Shown in pieces: positions 1-7,405 of a stretch of DNA of 8,063 bases. The stretch is from NCBI GenBank assembly GCA_946186335.1, contig CAMHMW010000079.1:1-8063 (forward strand), in the 5' to 3' direction. The notes beneath the pieces are model-generated. The model searched no databases. It had not been told where the DNA came from and worked only from the letters and a program-made list of their open reading frames with translations. A program made the translations under genes and the position numbers. The DNA is from an uncultured Candidatus Melainabacteria bacterium (GTDB taxonomy: Bacteria > Cyanobacteriota > Vampirovibrionia > Gastranaerophilales > Gastranaerophilaceae). Every line of letters starts with the position of its first letter. The stretch's first letter is position 1.

Positions 1-1
1 A

Positions 2-1156
2 AGCAATTATGATAACGTAATCGAATATGCATACAAGTTACTACTGCAAAATCAGGCACACGACAGTATTTGCGGATGTTCAACGGATATGGTGCATGAG
101 GAAAATGTTACAAGATATAAAAAGGTTCTTCAAATAGCAAATACTATTTTAGATGATATTCGCCAGTCGCAAGAGAAGAATTTAACTATATCTTTCAAAT
201 ATACCGATAAGTATAAGCTTTTGGAGGTTGAAAGAACAACACCCGAACCAAACGCTCAGATAATTTCAAAGCGTAACGGTTTTGCACCGGAATTACTGTA
301 CGACACAAATAAAATTCCAGTAACAGAGGACTACACAGCAATTTACACCTTATTAAAAGAATTTAATCCTGATAATAAGCCGTCCGATTTGCATATTGAT
401 TCTTCGTGCATCTTCAATTCAAATGTCAGACTTGAAGTTGTTGACGGAAAAATCAATCTTTATGATAAAAACAAAAAGTATGAGAATTTTATAGAATTTG
501 TTCGCTGCCGTGACAGAGGCGACAGTTATAATTTCGGACCGGTTGAGGATGAAGGATATGAAATCGCACAGATTAAATCTTCAAAAGTTACTATGGACGG
601 ACCTTTTCGTTCTACATTAAGGGTTGTTACTACATTTTTCAGCGTTGATATTTCACTTGATAAACGTTCAAAACTGCTTAATTTTAAAATCAATTGGCTG
701 AATATGCTTTCAAACAGATTGTGGCAGGTCAGATTTAATTTACAAAAAAATATTAAAGAAGTTCATTCCGAGGATATGAATTTGCTAATTACACGCAAAT
801 TTAACCCCGATTATAATATAAGAGAAAATCTGCCCAAACAAAGAGGTATTGAGGCAAAGACAAATACCGCACCTATGCAGAGATTTGCATGGACAAACGG
901 CTTTGGCGTTATTACTAAGGGCTTAACCGAATATGAAGTCTATAAAAACTATTTCAGCATAACTTTGTTGAGAAGTACGGGGGTAATATCTAACCCGAAA
1001 AATCCAGCCAGAACAACTCCCGCAGGTCCTCCAATTGAAGTTCCGGGCTTGCAGCAAATCGGAGAAAATTATGCCGAATTTTTAGCAGGGTTTTTCCCTG
1101 TAAAAGATTGGGCAAGTTATGTTGAGGATGTATATCCGCAAACTATACTTTTCTAA
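2..1156 (+). CDS. GH38 alpha-mannosidase family protein, C-terminal part (5' end outside window)
   Basis: This is the last 384 residues of a glycoside hydrolase family 38 enzyme, which removes alpha-linked mannose from glycans or small mannosides. The frame is open from base 2, before the first ATG at 89, so that ATG is internal. Bases 59-85 encode HDSICGCST followed by D-M-V-H, the family signature. By family knowledge its His is a zinc ligand of the active site, while the catalytic Asp nucleophile lies upstream, outside the window. The rest is the beta-rich C-terminal region, with the typical late motifs GLTEYEV, a TLLRSTG segment, AGPP and PGLQQIGENYAEF. The stop is TAA at 1154-1156, followed at once by a terminator. 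No signal peptide can be judged because the N-terminus is missing. The organisation resembles bacterial MngB-type (mannosylglycerate hydrolase) GH38 proteins, but the substrate cannot be assigned from this half. Family assignment is confident; the exact activity is not. Confidence 0.88.
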   Translation, partial: SNYDNVIEYAYKLLLQNQAHDSICGCSTDMVHEENVTRYKKVLQIANTILDDIRQSQEKNLTISFKYTDKYKLLEVERTTPEPNAQIISKRNGFAPELLYDTNKIPVTEDYTAIYTLLKEFNPDNKPSDLHIDSSCIFNSNVRLEVVDGKINLYDKNKKYENFIEFVRCRDRGDSYNFGPVEDEGYEIAQIKSSKVTMDGPFRSTLRVVTTFFSVDISLDKRSKLLNFKINWLNMLSNRLWQVRFNLQKNIKEVHSEDMNLLITRKFNPDYNIRENLPKQRGIEAKTNTAPMQRFAWTNGFGVITKGLTEYEVYKNYFSITLLRSTGVISNPKNPARTTPAGPPIEVPGLQQIGENYAEFLAGFFPVKDWASYVEDVYPQTILF

Positions 1157-1162
1157 CAAAAT

Positions 1163-1190
1163 AAAAAGCGGTCAAATGACCGCTTTATTT
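1163..1190. terminator. Bidirectional intrinsic terminator between convergent genes
   Basis: A perfect 10-bp inverted repeat pairs 1165-1174 (AAAGCGGTCA) with 1177-1186 (TGACCGCTTT). The turn is AA, and the closing A-T pair probably opens to give a 4-nt loop. On the + strand the stem runs into a T-rich tail (TTTATTTATGTTT) just after the GH38 stop. On the - strand it runs into TTTTTATTTTGTT, so it can also end transcripts coming from the efflux and small-gene side. Its place in a tail-to-tail gap fits a shared terminator. Confidence 0.88.
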
Positions 1191-1238
1191 ATGTTTCCTA
1201 TCCTTTTCCTGTATTTCCTTTTCGCCTGTTTTTATTGA

Positions 1239-1481
1239 TTATCCAACAACTTTTGATACAAAATTTACAACTTCAAAAATTGAGTCTTTAACAAATTCTT
1301 TCGCCAATACACTTACCGGTCTGTTTTCGATACAGTCAAAAACATAATAAATCGGATCTTGTGCATTATTAAATCTCATTCTTTTATCTTTGATTTTTAA
1401 ATATTCAAACTCTTTTGCAGATTTATTTCTCTGAGCCTTACGTGTCATAGTACCAAATGCTTGTCCTGATGTTGCTAACAT
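1239..1481 (-). CDS. Small hypothetical protein, 80 aa, downstream of the tolC-like gene
   Basis: I do not recognise the family. The 80-residue product has a polar, strongly basic N-terminal half (KAQRNKSAKEF, then LKIKDKRMRF at about 28-37). The C-terminal half is more hydrophobic (IYYVFDC at about 44-50, then a likely amphipathic helix ending FEVVNFVSKVVG). There is one Cys (about residue 50), no signal peptide and no clear transmembrane helix. The ATG at 1479-1481 has a purine-rich Shine-Dalgarno-like stretch (AGAGAGA, within 1491-1499) about 9 nt upstream, and the next Met (residue 12) has none, so the first start is preferred. The TAA stop at 1239-1241 is about 50 bp before the shared terminator. 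It lies 103 bp behind the tolC-like gene on the same strand with no hairpin between, so it may be the last gene of the efflux transcript or have its own weak promoter. The RBS, non-overlapping position and balanced composition suggest a real gene; function is unknown. Confidence 0.68.
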   Translation of the reverse strand: MLATSGQAFGTMTRKAQRNKSAKEFEYLKIKDKRMRFNNAQDPIYYVFDCIENRPVSVLAKEFVKDSIFEVVNFVSKVVG

Positions 1482-1519
1482 AATGTTTAATCTCTCTCTT
1501 ATTTCTTACATATATATAA

Positions 1520-1525
1520 AGTATA
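1520..1525 (-). promoter_or_regulatory. Possible -10 element upstream of the 80-aa gene
   Basis: Read on the - strand, the 103-bp gap between the tolC-like stop (1585) and the small gene (1481) contains TATACT, five of six matches to TATAAT, at a distance that would give a leader of about 30 nt. There is no convincing -35 hexamer 16-18 bp upstream, and the surroundings are so AT-rich that chance matches are likely. This is a weak candidate only; read-through from the efflux genes is the alternative. Confidence 0.25.
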
Positions 1526-1584
1526 TAAGACCCAAAAAATTGACTTTTTTAGAAACATTATGTTACAAAATCTTAACAATACAT

Positions 1585-3000
1585 CTAAGGACTTGTAAAT
1601 TCAATAAATTCGTCTGTGTCGGAAATATTTTTACCAATTGCTTTTTCAAGTTGTGCCCTTGCTGAATTGTACTGATAAAGGGCGGTATAATAATTCAACT
1701 GTGCCTGTTCATAGGTATTTTCGGCATCTTTTAACTCTGTCGGGTTACCTTCACCAACTCTGTATCTGCCATACGACAACTCATAATTCTCTTTTGCCTG
1801 TTTTACCTGTAAAATTGTAACAGGGAGTTGATTTCTTTTTTCTTCAAGTTTTAAATAAGCATTTTGGATTTCGAGATAAATAGCATTTTGGGTATTCTTG
1901 GCATTAGCCAACTCTTTGTCATATAGGTATTTTGCCTCTTTAATTTCATTACGGATCAGCATTCCATTAATAGCGGGGAAAGTCAGATAAGCACCCGCAT
2001 TAAAGCCGTAATTGGAATTTATATGACGACCTCCTCGCTGATATTGACCTTCAACAGATATTGTCGGGAAATACGATTTTTTTGCAAGCTTAACAGTCTG
2101 ATGAGCTTCTTCAACTTTTAATTCCGCCATTTTCAACTCGGGGCGGGACTCTCTTGCAATATCAATTGCCTGCTCAAATGTCAGATTGACCGGCTTAAAT
2201 TGTAATCTTTCGGGTACATCGTATTTTTCCATGTACGGCACACCCATGACATTATTTAATTTTGCAATAGCAAGGCTGACCGAATTATCAGCCTGTATCA
2301 AATTAAGTTTTGCATTGCTCAAATTAGTTTCGGCAATAGTAACATCTACTTTCGGATTCATCCCGCTTTGATAAAAAGCTTTTGCCTGATTATAAAATAA
2401 TTGATATTTGTCAACCGTATCCTGAGCAACTCTTTTATATTCATAAGCATATAAGAGGTTATAGTATGCGTCTTTCGTTTGAAAAATAACATCATTAACC
2501 GTTGCTTCAAAAGATTTTTTATATGCTTTATAGTCCAGTTTACGAACGGTTGCCTGATTTTGAGTTACCCCAAAATCATAAAGCATTTGCTGTAGTGATA
2601 TTTGACCAAGCAAATAATAATCATATTCAAGATTTTCACGTATAGCATCAGAAAGTTGTAATTGCCTGATTCTTGTATAGCCCGTCTGCCAAGATATTGT
2701 CGGAAAATAATTTGACCAAACCTGTTTAATTCTTGCATCTGCTGCTAGCGTATCATTGATTGCCATTGTAATTTGCGGATTATTACCGAGTGCAATTTGA
2801 ATACAATTTTCAAGCGTCATATCGATATTCTTTTCAACAGAACCTGAAATTACAAAATCGGACTCCTTCATCTCAGCAGGAAGGACTTTTTCGCCGGCAG
2901 GAAATTCATTTTGGTTTATAACATTACCTATCTCATCACCTGTGGCAAATGGAATAAACATATTTAATATTAAAAATAGAACCAATAATTTTTTAGCCAT
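1585..3000 (-). CDS. TolC/OprM-family outer-membrane efflux channel
   Basis: This 471-residue protein should trimerise into the outer-membrane and periplasmic exit duct for the pump encoded just upstream. It begins with a signal peptide (KK, then the hydrophobic run LLVLFLILNMFIPF, with likely cleavage after ATG at about residue 21). No lipobox cysteine follows, so it is not an OprM-type lipoprotein. Two OEP repeats are visible at about 65-255 and 275-455. Both contain YFPTIS (about 99-104 and 310-315), and both end in a long helical region (SGMNPKVDVTIAETNL and GEGNPTELKDAENTY) closing with an L-x-x-(V/A)-(M/I)-G motif. I chose the ATG at 2998-3000 because it directly precedes the signal peptide. 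The frame extends upstream to a TTG at 3060, but that would bury the signal peptide behind 20 charged residues. The chosen start overlaps the transporter's stop by 8 nt and has only a weak AG-rich RBS, which suggests translational coupling. The stop is TAG at 1585-1587. Confidence 0.93.
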   Translation of the reverse strand: MAKKLLVLFLILNMFIPFATGDEIGNVINQNEFPAGEKVLPAEMKESDFVISGSVEKNIDMTLENCIQIALGNNPQITMAINDTLAADARIKQVWSNYFPTISWQTGYTRIRQLQLSDAIRENLEYDYYLLGQISLQQMLYDFGVTQNQATVRKLDYKAYKKSFEATVNDVIFQTKDAYYNLLYAYEYKRVAQDTVDKYQLFYNQAKAFYQSGMNPKVDVTIAETNLSNAKLNLIQADNSVSLAIAKLNNVMGVPYMEKYDVPERLQFKPVNLTFEQAIDIARESRPELKMAELKVEEAHQTVKLAKKSYFPTISVEGQYQRGGRHINSNYGFNAGAYLTFPAINGMLIRNEIKEAKYLYDKELANAKNTQNAIYLEIQNAYLKLEEKRNQLPVTILQVKQAKENYELSYGRYRVGEGNPTELKDAENTYEQAQLNYYTALYQYNSARAQLEKAIGKNISDTDEFIEFTSP

Positions 3001-6000
3001 TGTGTTTTCTTTCTCTAATTTCACGAACTTTTTTTGCAAAACTGACTTTAAATTCTTCAATCATTACATAAAATGCAGGAACAAGGAATGTTCCGATGAA
3101 CGCAACAGCAATCATACCGCCGATAACAGTAGCACCGATAGAGTGGCGGGAAGCCGCACCTGCGCCTGCCGCAAATACTAACGGCAAAAGCCCCAGAATA
3201 AACGCAATATTTGTCATCATAACTGCTCTGAACCTCAATCTTGCAGCAGTTAAAGCCGCTTCACGAATTGACATTCCTTCATTATGTGCATCTTTTGCAA
3301 ACTCAATAATCAAAATTGCCTGCTTTGTACTAAGTCCGATTAACATAACAAGTCCGATTTGCGAATATAAATCAAGCGAGTATCCCGAAAGATACTGGAA
3401 CAATAAAGCCCCAACAAGAGCAACAGGAGCAACCAACAATACGCTGATAGGCAACAGCCAACTTTCGTACAACCCAACAAGAAAAAGAAAAATAAAAACG
3501 AGTGACATCAAAAGTATAGGTAAAATTTGGCCGCTAGACTGTTTTTCCTGTAATGATGAACCTGACCAACTGTAACCCATATCCTCCGGCAATACCTCAT
3601 CAGAAATTTTTTCCATCATTTCCATTGCTTTACCGGAACTTATACCCGCTTTTGCAGAACCATTAATCGTAACAGCAGGGTACATATTAAATCTTGTTAT
3701 AGAATATGGTCCAACAACGTCTTTAACTGTAATTACAGACCTTAACGGCACCATTTTCCCGTATGAATTTTTTATGTAAATTTTTTCCAAATCGGAAAGT
3801 TTTTCCCTGTATTCGGAATCTGCCTGCAAATATACACGATAAACACGCCCGAATTTATTAAAGTCATTTACATAAGACTGAGCAAAATATGCAGCGATTG
3901 CATCATATATTTCAGGGACAGAAACACTCTGAGCCATCGCTTTATCTACATCAACATCAAGTTGTAATTGAGGCAAACTGGCAGTATATGGAGAATATAA
4001 CATTGTGAAATTCGAATTTTTCCTTGCTTCGGCTAAAAACTTCTGCGTTTCAATAAATAATTCATTAGGAGTTCTGTCACCTTTATCCAAAAGTTGATAT
4101 TCAAATCCGCCAAACATACCCAAACCTGAGATTGAAGGTGGGACAAATGTCGCTATTGTTGCCTCAGGATAATTCGCAAATTCTTTATTAACATTACCCA
4201 AAATTGCATCTAAATATTCATTTTTATTCTTACGCTTAGACCATGGTTTAAATTCAGAAACAACAAATGCTGTATTTTCTCCGCTCAGACCGACCAGCGT
4301 GATAGTACCCTTAATTCCCGGGATTTTCATAAGTTTACTTTCAACATCTTTTGCCACTTCATCCGTTCTGACTGCTGATGAGCCGTCAGGAAGTTGGATT
4401 TGCGTAAAAATAGCCCCTCTGTCCTCCTGAGGTAAAAAGCCTCTGGGGATAAGCAAAAACATACCTATCGTAAGTGCAGCAATTAGCCCTAATACGCTGA
4501 GTGTCAATTTCCATGAGCCGATAAAAACCTCAACATATCCGACATATTTATCTCTGACTTTATTAAACCAATCATCAAAAATTTGTATAAATTTAAAATC
4601 CGCTTTCCCTGAATCAGACTTCAAAATCATTGAACACAATGCCGGTGACAAAGTTAAAGCTACAAATGTTGATAAACCAATAGATGACGCAATACATAGT
4701 GCAAATTGTCTGAACATTCTGCCGGTAATCCCGTCCATAAATGATACCGGAACAAATACTGCCATCAAAACCAAAGAAGTTGCAACAACCGCTCCAAAAA
4801 CTTCTTTCATTGTAATTTCTGTTGCGGTTTTGGCATCCTTGCCTTCCTGAATGTGTCTTTGGGTATTTTCAAGAACAACAATAGCGTCATCTACAACAAG
4901 CCCGACCGCAAGTACAAGTCCAAACAGTATCAAAAGATTTATTGAAAATCCAAAGATATTCATAAATATAAAGACACCAACAAGCGAAACAGGAATTGCT
5001 GCAAAAGGAATAAATGCTGCCCTTGCTGTTCCTAAAAACAGATACGTTACAATTGAAACAAGCAGAATTGCCAACAGAACCGCCGTAACAACTTCGTGTA
5101 TAGATTCTCTTACAAATTCGGTTTCATCGTGCTGAACTTTATACTCTATATCTTTCGGGAATGATTTGCTTAATTCTTTTAATTTATCTCTTATTGTATT
5201 TGATAATTGAATAGCATTTGCCTCAGGCATTTGGCTGACTGGGATAATTGCAGAATTTTTACCGCTTATACGAGAAAAGTACGAATAACTTTCTGCCCCA
5301 AGTTCTACTCTTGCAACATCTTTAACTCGGATTTGAGCCCCGTTTGGCAAAGATTTAACAATAATATCTTCAAACTCCTTTGCCTCCTTCAAACGTCCTC
5401 TTGTCCTCATTGTAAGTTTAATCAATTGCTTATTTTTCATAGGTTCGACACCCAAATCTCCTGCCGGAGTCTGGATATTCTGTGCCTGTATTGCAGCATA
5501 AACCTCTGCCGGAGATAGCGAATATTGTGCCATTTTATCAGCATCAAGCCAAATTCTCATTGAGTAATTTGCCGCTCCAAATACGTTAACATCCCCAACC
5601 CCTCGAATACGTGCAATTTCATCTTTAATGAAAATATCAGCATAATTTGAAATAAACAAATTTGAATAAGAATTATTCGGTGAATTAACGGAAATCATCA
5701 TCAAACCGGGACCGCCCGTTGATTTTCTGACCTTTAACCCATATCGCCGGACTTCCTCCGGTAATCGGGGCGTAACCAACTGTAGTTGATTTTGAACATT
5801 TACAACCGCCATATCAGGATCAGTTCCGACGTAGAAATACAATGTCAACTGATAAGAACCGTTTTTTGAAGTCGATGACATATATAACAAATTGTCAACT
5901 CCGTTAATTTGTGCTTCAACCGGTGCTGCAATGGTATCCTGAATAACATCCGAACTTGCACCAGTATATGTTGCCGTAACAACAACCTGAGGAGGGGTTA

Positions 6001-6130
6001 TAGACGGATATTCTTCTAATGGAAGAGTTTTTATCATTAACAAACCCGCCAAAAATATCGCCAGAGAGATTACAATAGCAAGTTTGGGTCGTTTTATGAA
6101 TATATTTCCTGAATCATTATTATTAAACAT
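2993..6130 (-). CDS. RND (HAE1/AcrB-type) inner-membrane efflux transporter
   Basis: A full-length 1045-residue proton-driven drug/metabolite exporter, close in size to AcrB (1049). TM1 is at about 17-34, followed by the family's P-L-E-E-Y-P-S-I-T-P-P motif (37-47) and the first porter region. TM4 carries the proton-relay pair D414-D415 (LVVDDAIVVLEN). TM10 carries K936 (IGLSTKQAIL), and R968 in RFRAVMMTN matches the conserved Arg before TM11. The second extracytoplasmic loop (about 565-865) has the expected RGFLPQEDRG entry and an FGGFEYQL glycine/aromatic loop. These residues argue for an active pump of the hydrophobe/amphiphile (HAE1) class rather than a metal exporter; the substrate is not predictable. 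The ATG at 6128-6130 is preceded by GGGGA with 7-nt spacing and lies 14 nt after the adaptor gene's stop. The end (HNG-stop) overlaps the start of the channel gene by 8 nt. No frameshift or internal stop is seen. Confidence 0.96.
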   Translation of the reverse strand: MFNNNDSGNIFIKRPKLAIVISLAIFLAGLLMIKTLPLEEYPSITPPQVVVTATYTGASSDVIQDTIAAPVEAQINGVDNLLYMSSTSKNGSYQLTLYFYVGTDPDMAVVNVQNQLQLVTPRLPEEVRRYGLKVRKSTGGPGLMMISVNSPNNSYSNLFISNYADIFIKDEIARIRGVGDVNVFGAANYSMRIWLDADKMAQYSLSPAEVYAAIQAQNIQTPAGDLGVEPMKNKQLIKLTMRTRGRLKEAKEFEDIIVKSLPNGAQIRVKDVARVELGAESYSYFSRISGKNSAIIPVSQMPEANAIQLSNTIRDKLKELSKSFPKDIEYKVQHDETEFVRESIHEVVTAVLLAILLVSIVTYLFLGTARAAFIPFAAIPVSLVGVFIFMNIFGFSINLLILFGLVLAVGLVVDDAIVVLENTQRHIQEGKDAKTATEITMKEVFGAVVATSLVLMAVFVPVSFMDGITGRMFRQFALCIASSIGLSTFVALTLSPALCSMILKSDSGKADFKFIQIFDDWFNKVRDKYVGYVEVFIGSWKLTLSVLGLIAALTIGMFLLIPRGFLPQEDRGAIFTQIQLPDGSSAVRTDEVAKDVESKLMKIPGIKGTITLVGLSGENTAFVVSEFKPWSKRKNKNEYLDAILGNVNKEFANYPEATIATFVPPSISGLGMFGGFEYQLLDKGDRTPNELFIETQKFLAEARKNSNFTMLYSPYTASLPQLQLDVDVDKAMAQSVSVPEIYDAIAAYFAQSYVNDFNKFGRVYRVYLQADSEYREKLSDLEKIYIKNSYGKMVPLRSVITVKDVVGPYSITRFNMYPAVTINGSAKAGISSGKAMEMMEKISDEVLPEDMGYSWSGSSLQEKQSSGQILPILLMSLVFIFLFLVGLYESWLLPISVLLVAPVALVGALLFQYLSGYSLDLYSQIGLVMLIGLSTKQAILIIEFAKDAHNEGMSIREAALTAARLRFRAVMMTNIAFILGLLPLVFAAGAGAASRHSIGATVIGGMIAVAFIGTFLVPAFYVMIEEFKVSFAKKVREIRERKHNG

Positions 6131-6144
6131 TTAAGTATCCCCGA

Positions 6145-7320
6145 TTATTCTTCTTCGGCTGCTTTTTCTTTTTTATATTCTTCTTTGGAAACAACTTTTA
6201 CCGGAGCACCTGGAATTACTTTCATAACACCTTCGAGTATTATTTTATCTCCTGCCTTCAAGCCTTCTTTTATTATCCAGTTATCACCTGATTGCCCGCC
6301 CACTTTGACATAGGTGATTTTTGGCATATTGTTTTCATCAAAGGTGTAAACATACTTTCCTTCCTGATTTTCCTGAACCGCTATCAAAGGAACAACAGGG
6401 ACTTTAACAGATTTATTAGCAAATAATTTTATTGTTACAAATTCACCATGAATAAGTCTGTTTTCGGGGTTTTCAAATGTAGCACGAAGGGTTACCGTAC
6501 CTGTTGAAATATCAACTTTGTTATCCAAGAAATCCTGAACCCCGTCTAAATCATATTTTGTACCGTTTTTAAAGTACAATTCAACCCGTCTTTTTTCATT
6601 GGTATTTTTACTTGCTGAGGAAACCGCATCAAAATCATCTGATGACAGCGGAAAAGTTACATATATAGGATTTGTACTGTTAATTGTTGTCAGAGAACCT
6701 GATGCCGGTGTAACATAGTTTCCGACAGTTACATCAATAATACCGATTCTTCCGTCAACAGGGGCTTTTACTCTTGTATAACTCAAATTTCTGTTAGAAT
6801 CGTTATATGTTGATTTTGCTGCATCAAGTTGTGCCTTTAAGGCATTTCTGTTTGCTAAAATTTCATCATATCTTGATTTTGCAATGTAGTCCTGTTTTAC
6901 AAGTTCCTCTGCTCTCACAAGCTGTTTATTTGCATAATCAAGTTGTGCCTTAATATTTTGGATATTTGCTCCCGCAACATTGGATGCGTTTTGATATTCA
7001 ACAGGTTCAATTAAAAACAGGGTTTCACCTGCTTTTACATAATCACCTTCTTTAAAATAACTTTTCTGCAAATAACCGGAAATTCTTGCCATTATGCTTA
7101 CCTGATATTTGGAAACAACACGACCGGGTGCTTCAAAACTCGGAATTACATCATCTTCTTTTACGGTATCAACAACGACCGTCACAGCCGGTCTTTCTTT
7201 TTGCTTGTGAAATATCACTGCCGTCAGCATATCCTTATTTGCAATCGCAAGTCTGACAAGGACTGCCGCAAATATTACGCCAAAAACTAACAATATTTTA
7301 TATATTAACCTGTTTTTCAT
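6145..7320 (-). CDS. Periplasmic adaptor (membrane-fusion protein) of RND efflux system, AcrA/MexA-like
   Basis: This 391-residue adaptor bridges the RND pump and the TolC-like channel in the periplasm. It starts with a short cytoplasmic tail and a single hydrophobic helix (about 6-26). There is no lipobox Cys, so it is probably held by an uncleaved N-terminal anchor rather than a lipid. The domain order is canonical: first half of the lipoyl domain (about 72-108, with ISGYLQKSYFKEGDYVKAG), an alpha-helical hairpin rich in Ala, Lys, Glu and Gln (about 110-182), the second lipoyl half (TRVKAPVDGRIG, about 182-193), a beta-barrel (about 215-300) and the membrane-proximal domain (about 305-377, with EGLKAGDKIILEG). 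The tail is very charged (KEEYKKEKAAEEE). The ATG at 7318-7320 has GAGGA 7 nt upstream. It is the first gene of the efflux operon, in mexA-mexB-oprM order, with a promoter in the 85-bp gap before it. Confidence 0.94.
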   Translation of the reverse strand: MKNRLIYKILLVFGVIFAAVLVRLAIANKDMLTAVIFHKQKERPAVTVVVDTVKEDDVIPSFEAPGRVVSKYQVSIMARISGYLQKSYFKEGDYVKAGETLFLIEPVEYQNASNVAGANIQNIKAQLDYANKQLVRAEELVKQDYIAKSRYDEILANRNALKAQLDAAKSTYNDSNRNLSYTRVKAPVDGRIGIIDVTVGNYVTPASGSLTTINSTNPIYVTFPLSSDDFDAVSSASKNTNEKRRVELYFKNGTKYDLDGVQDFLDNKVDISTGTVTLRATFENPENRLIHGEFVTIKLFANKSVKVPVVPLIAVQENQEGKYVYTFDENNMPKITYVKVGGQSGDNWIIKEGLKAGDKIILEGVMKVIPGAPVKVVSKEEYKKEKAAEEE

Positions 7321-7366
7321 GTTATTTTCCTCAATATTCGGGATAAACCTCTAATCAACTACTACA

Positions 7367-7394
7367 ATTTTATAACAGATATACATCAAGTCAA
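7367..7394 (-). promoter_or_regulatory. Predicted sigma70-type promoter of the efflux operon
   Basis: On the - strand, TTGACT (positions 7394-7389, five of six to consensus) is followed after 16 bp by TAAAAT (7372-7367, five of six). Transcription would start near 7360, giving a leader of about 40 nt before the adaptor ATG at 7320, with a good GAGGA ribosome site at 7328-7332. It lies just past the rdgB stop, in the only sizeable gap on this side of the window. No terminator hairpin separates rdgB from it. The assignment is by motif only. Confidence 0.6.
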
Positions 7395-7405
7395 TAAACT
7401 TAAAA

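Noticed and set aside
1482..1584. Terminator or small RNA in the gap between the tolC-like and 80-aa genes
   Set aside because: No stable GC-containing stem is visible; the stretch is AT-rich with runs of A and T only.
1483..1665. Short + strand frame over the end of the tolC-like gene
   Set aside because: It overlaps the channel gene's coding end in antisense, is dominated by Ile, Tyr, Phe and Cys as expected from AT-rich noncoding DNA, and has no RBS.
1585..3060. Longer channel protein starting at a TTG at 3060
   Set aside because: It would put 20 charged residues before the signal peptide and overlap the pump gene by 68 nt. The ATG at 3000 precedes a textbook signal sequence.
3096..3575. 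Open frame of 159 codons on the + strand, antisense to the pump gene
   Set aside because: It lies wholly inside the well-supported RND gene, its composition is that of a reverse-complement shadow, and it has no convincing RBS. The same applies to 2186-2371, 2942-3181, 4851-5135, 5207-5518 and 7614-7949.
7378..7387. Imperfect palindrome GATATACATC between -35 and -10 as a repressor operator
   Set aside because: Only four of five base pairs match and the symmetry does not extend outward, so it is no better than chance in AT-rich DNA.
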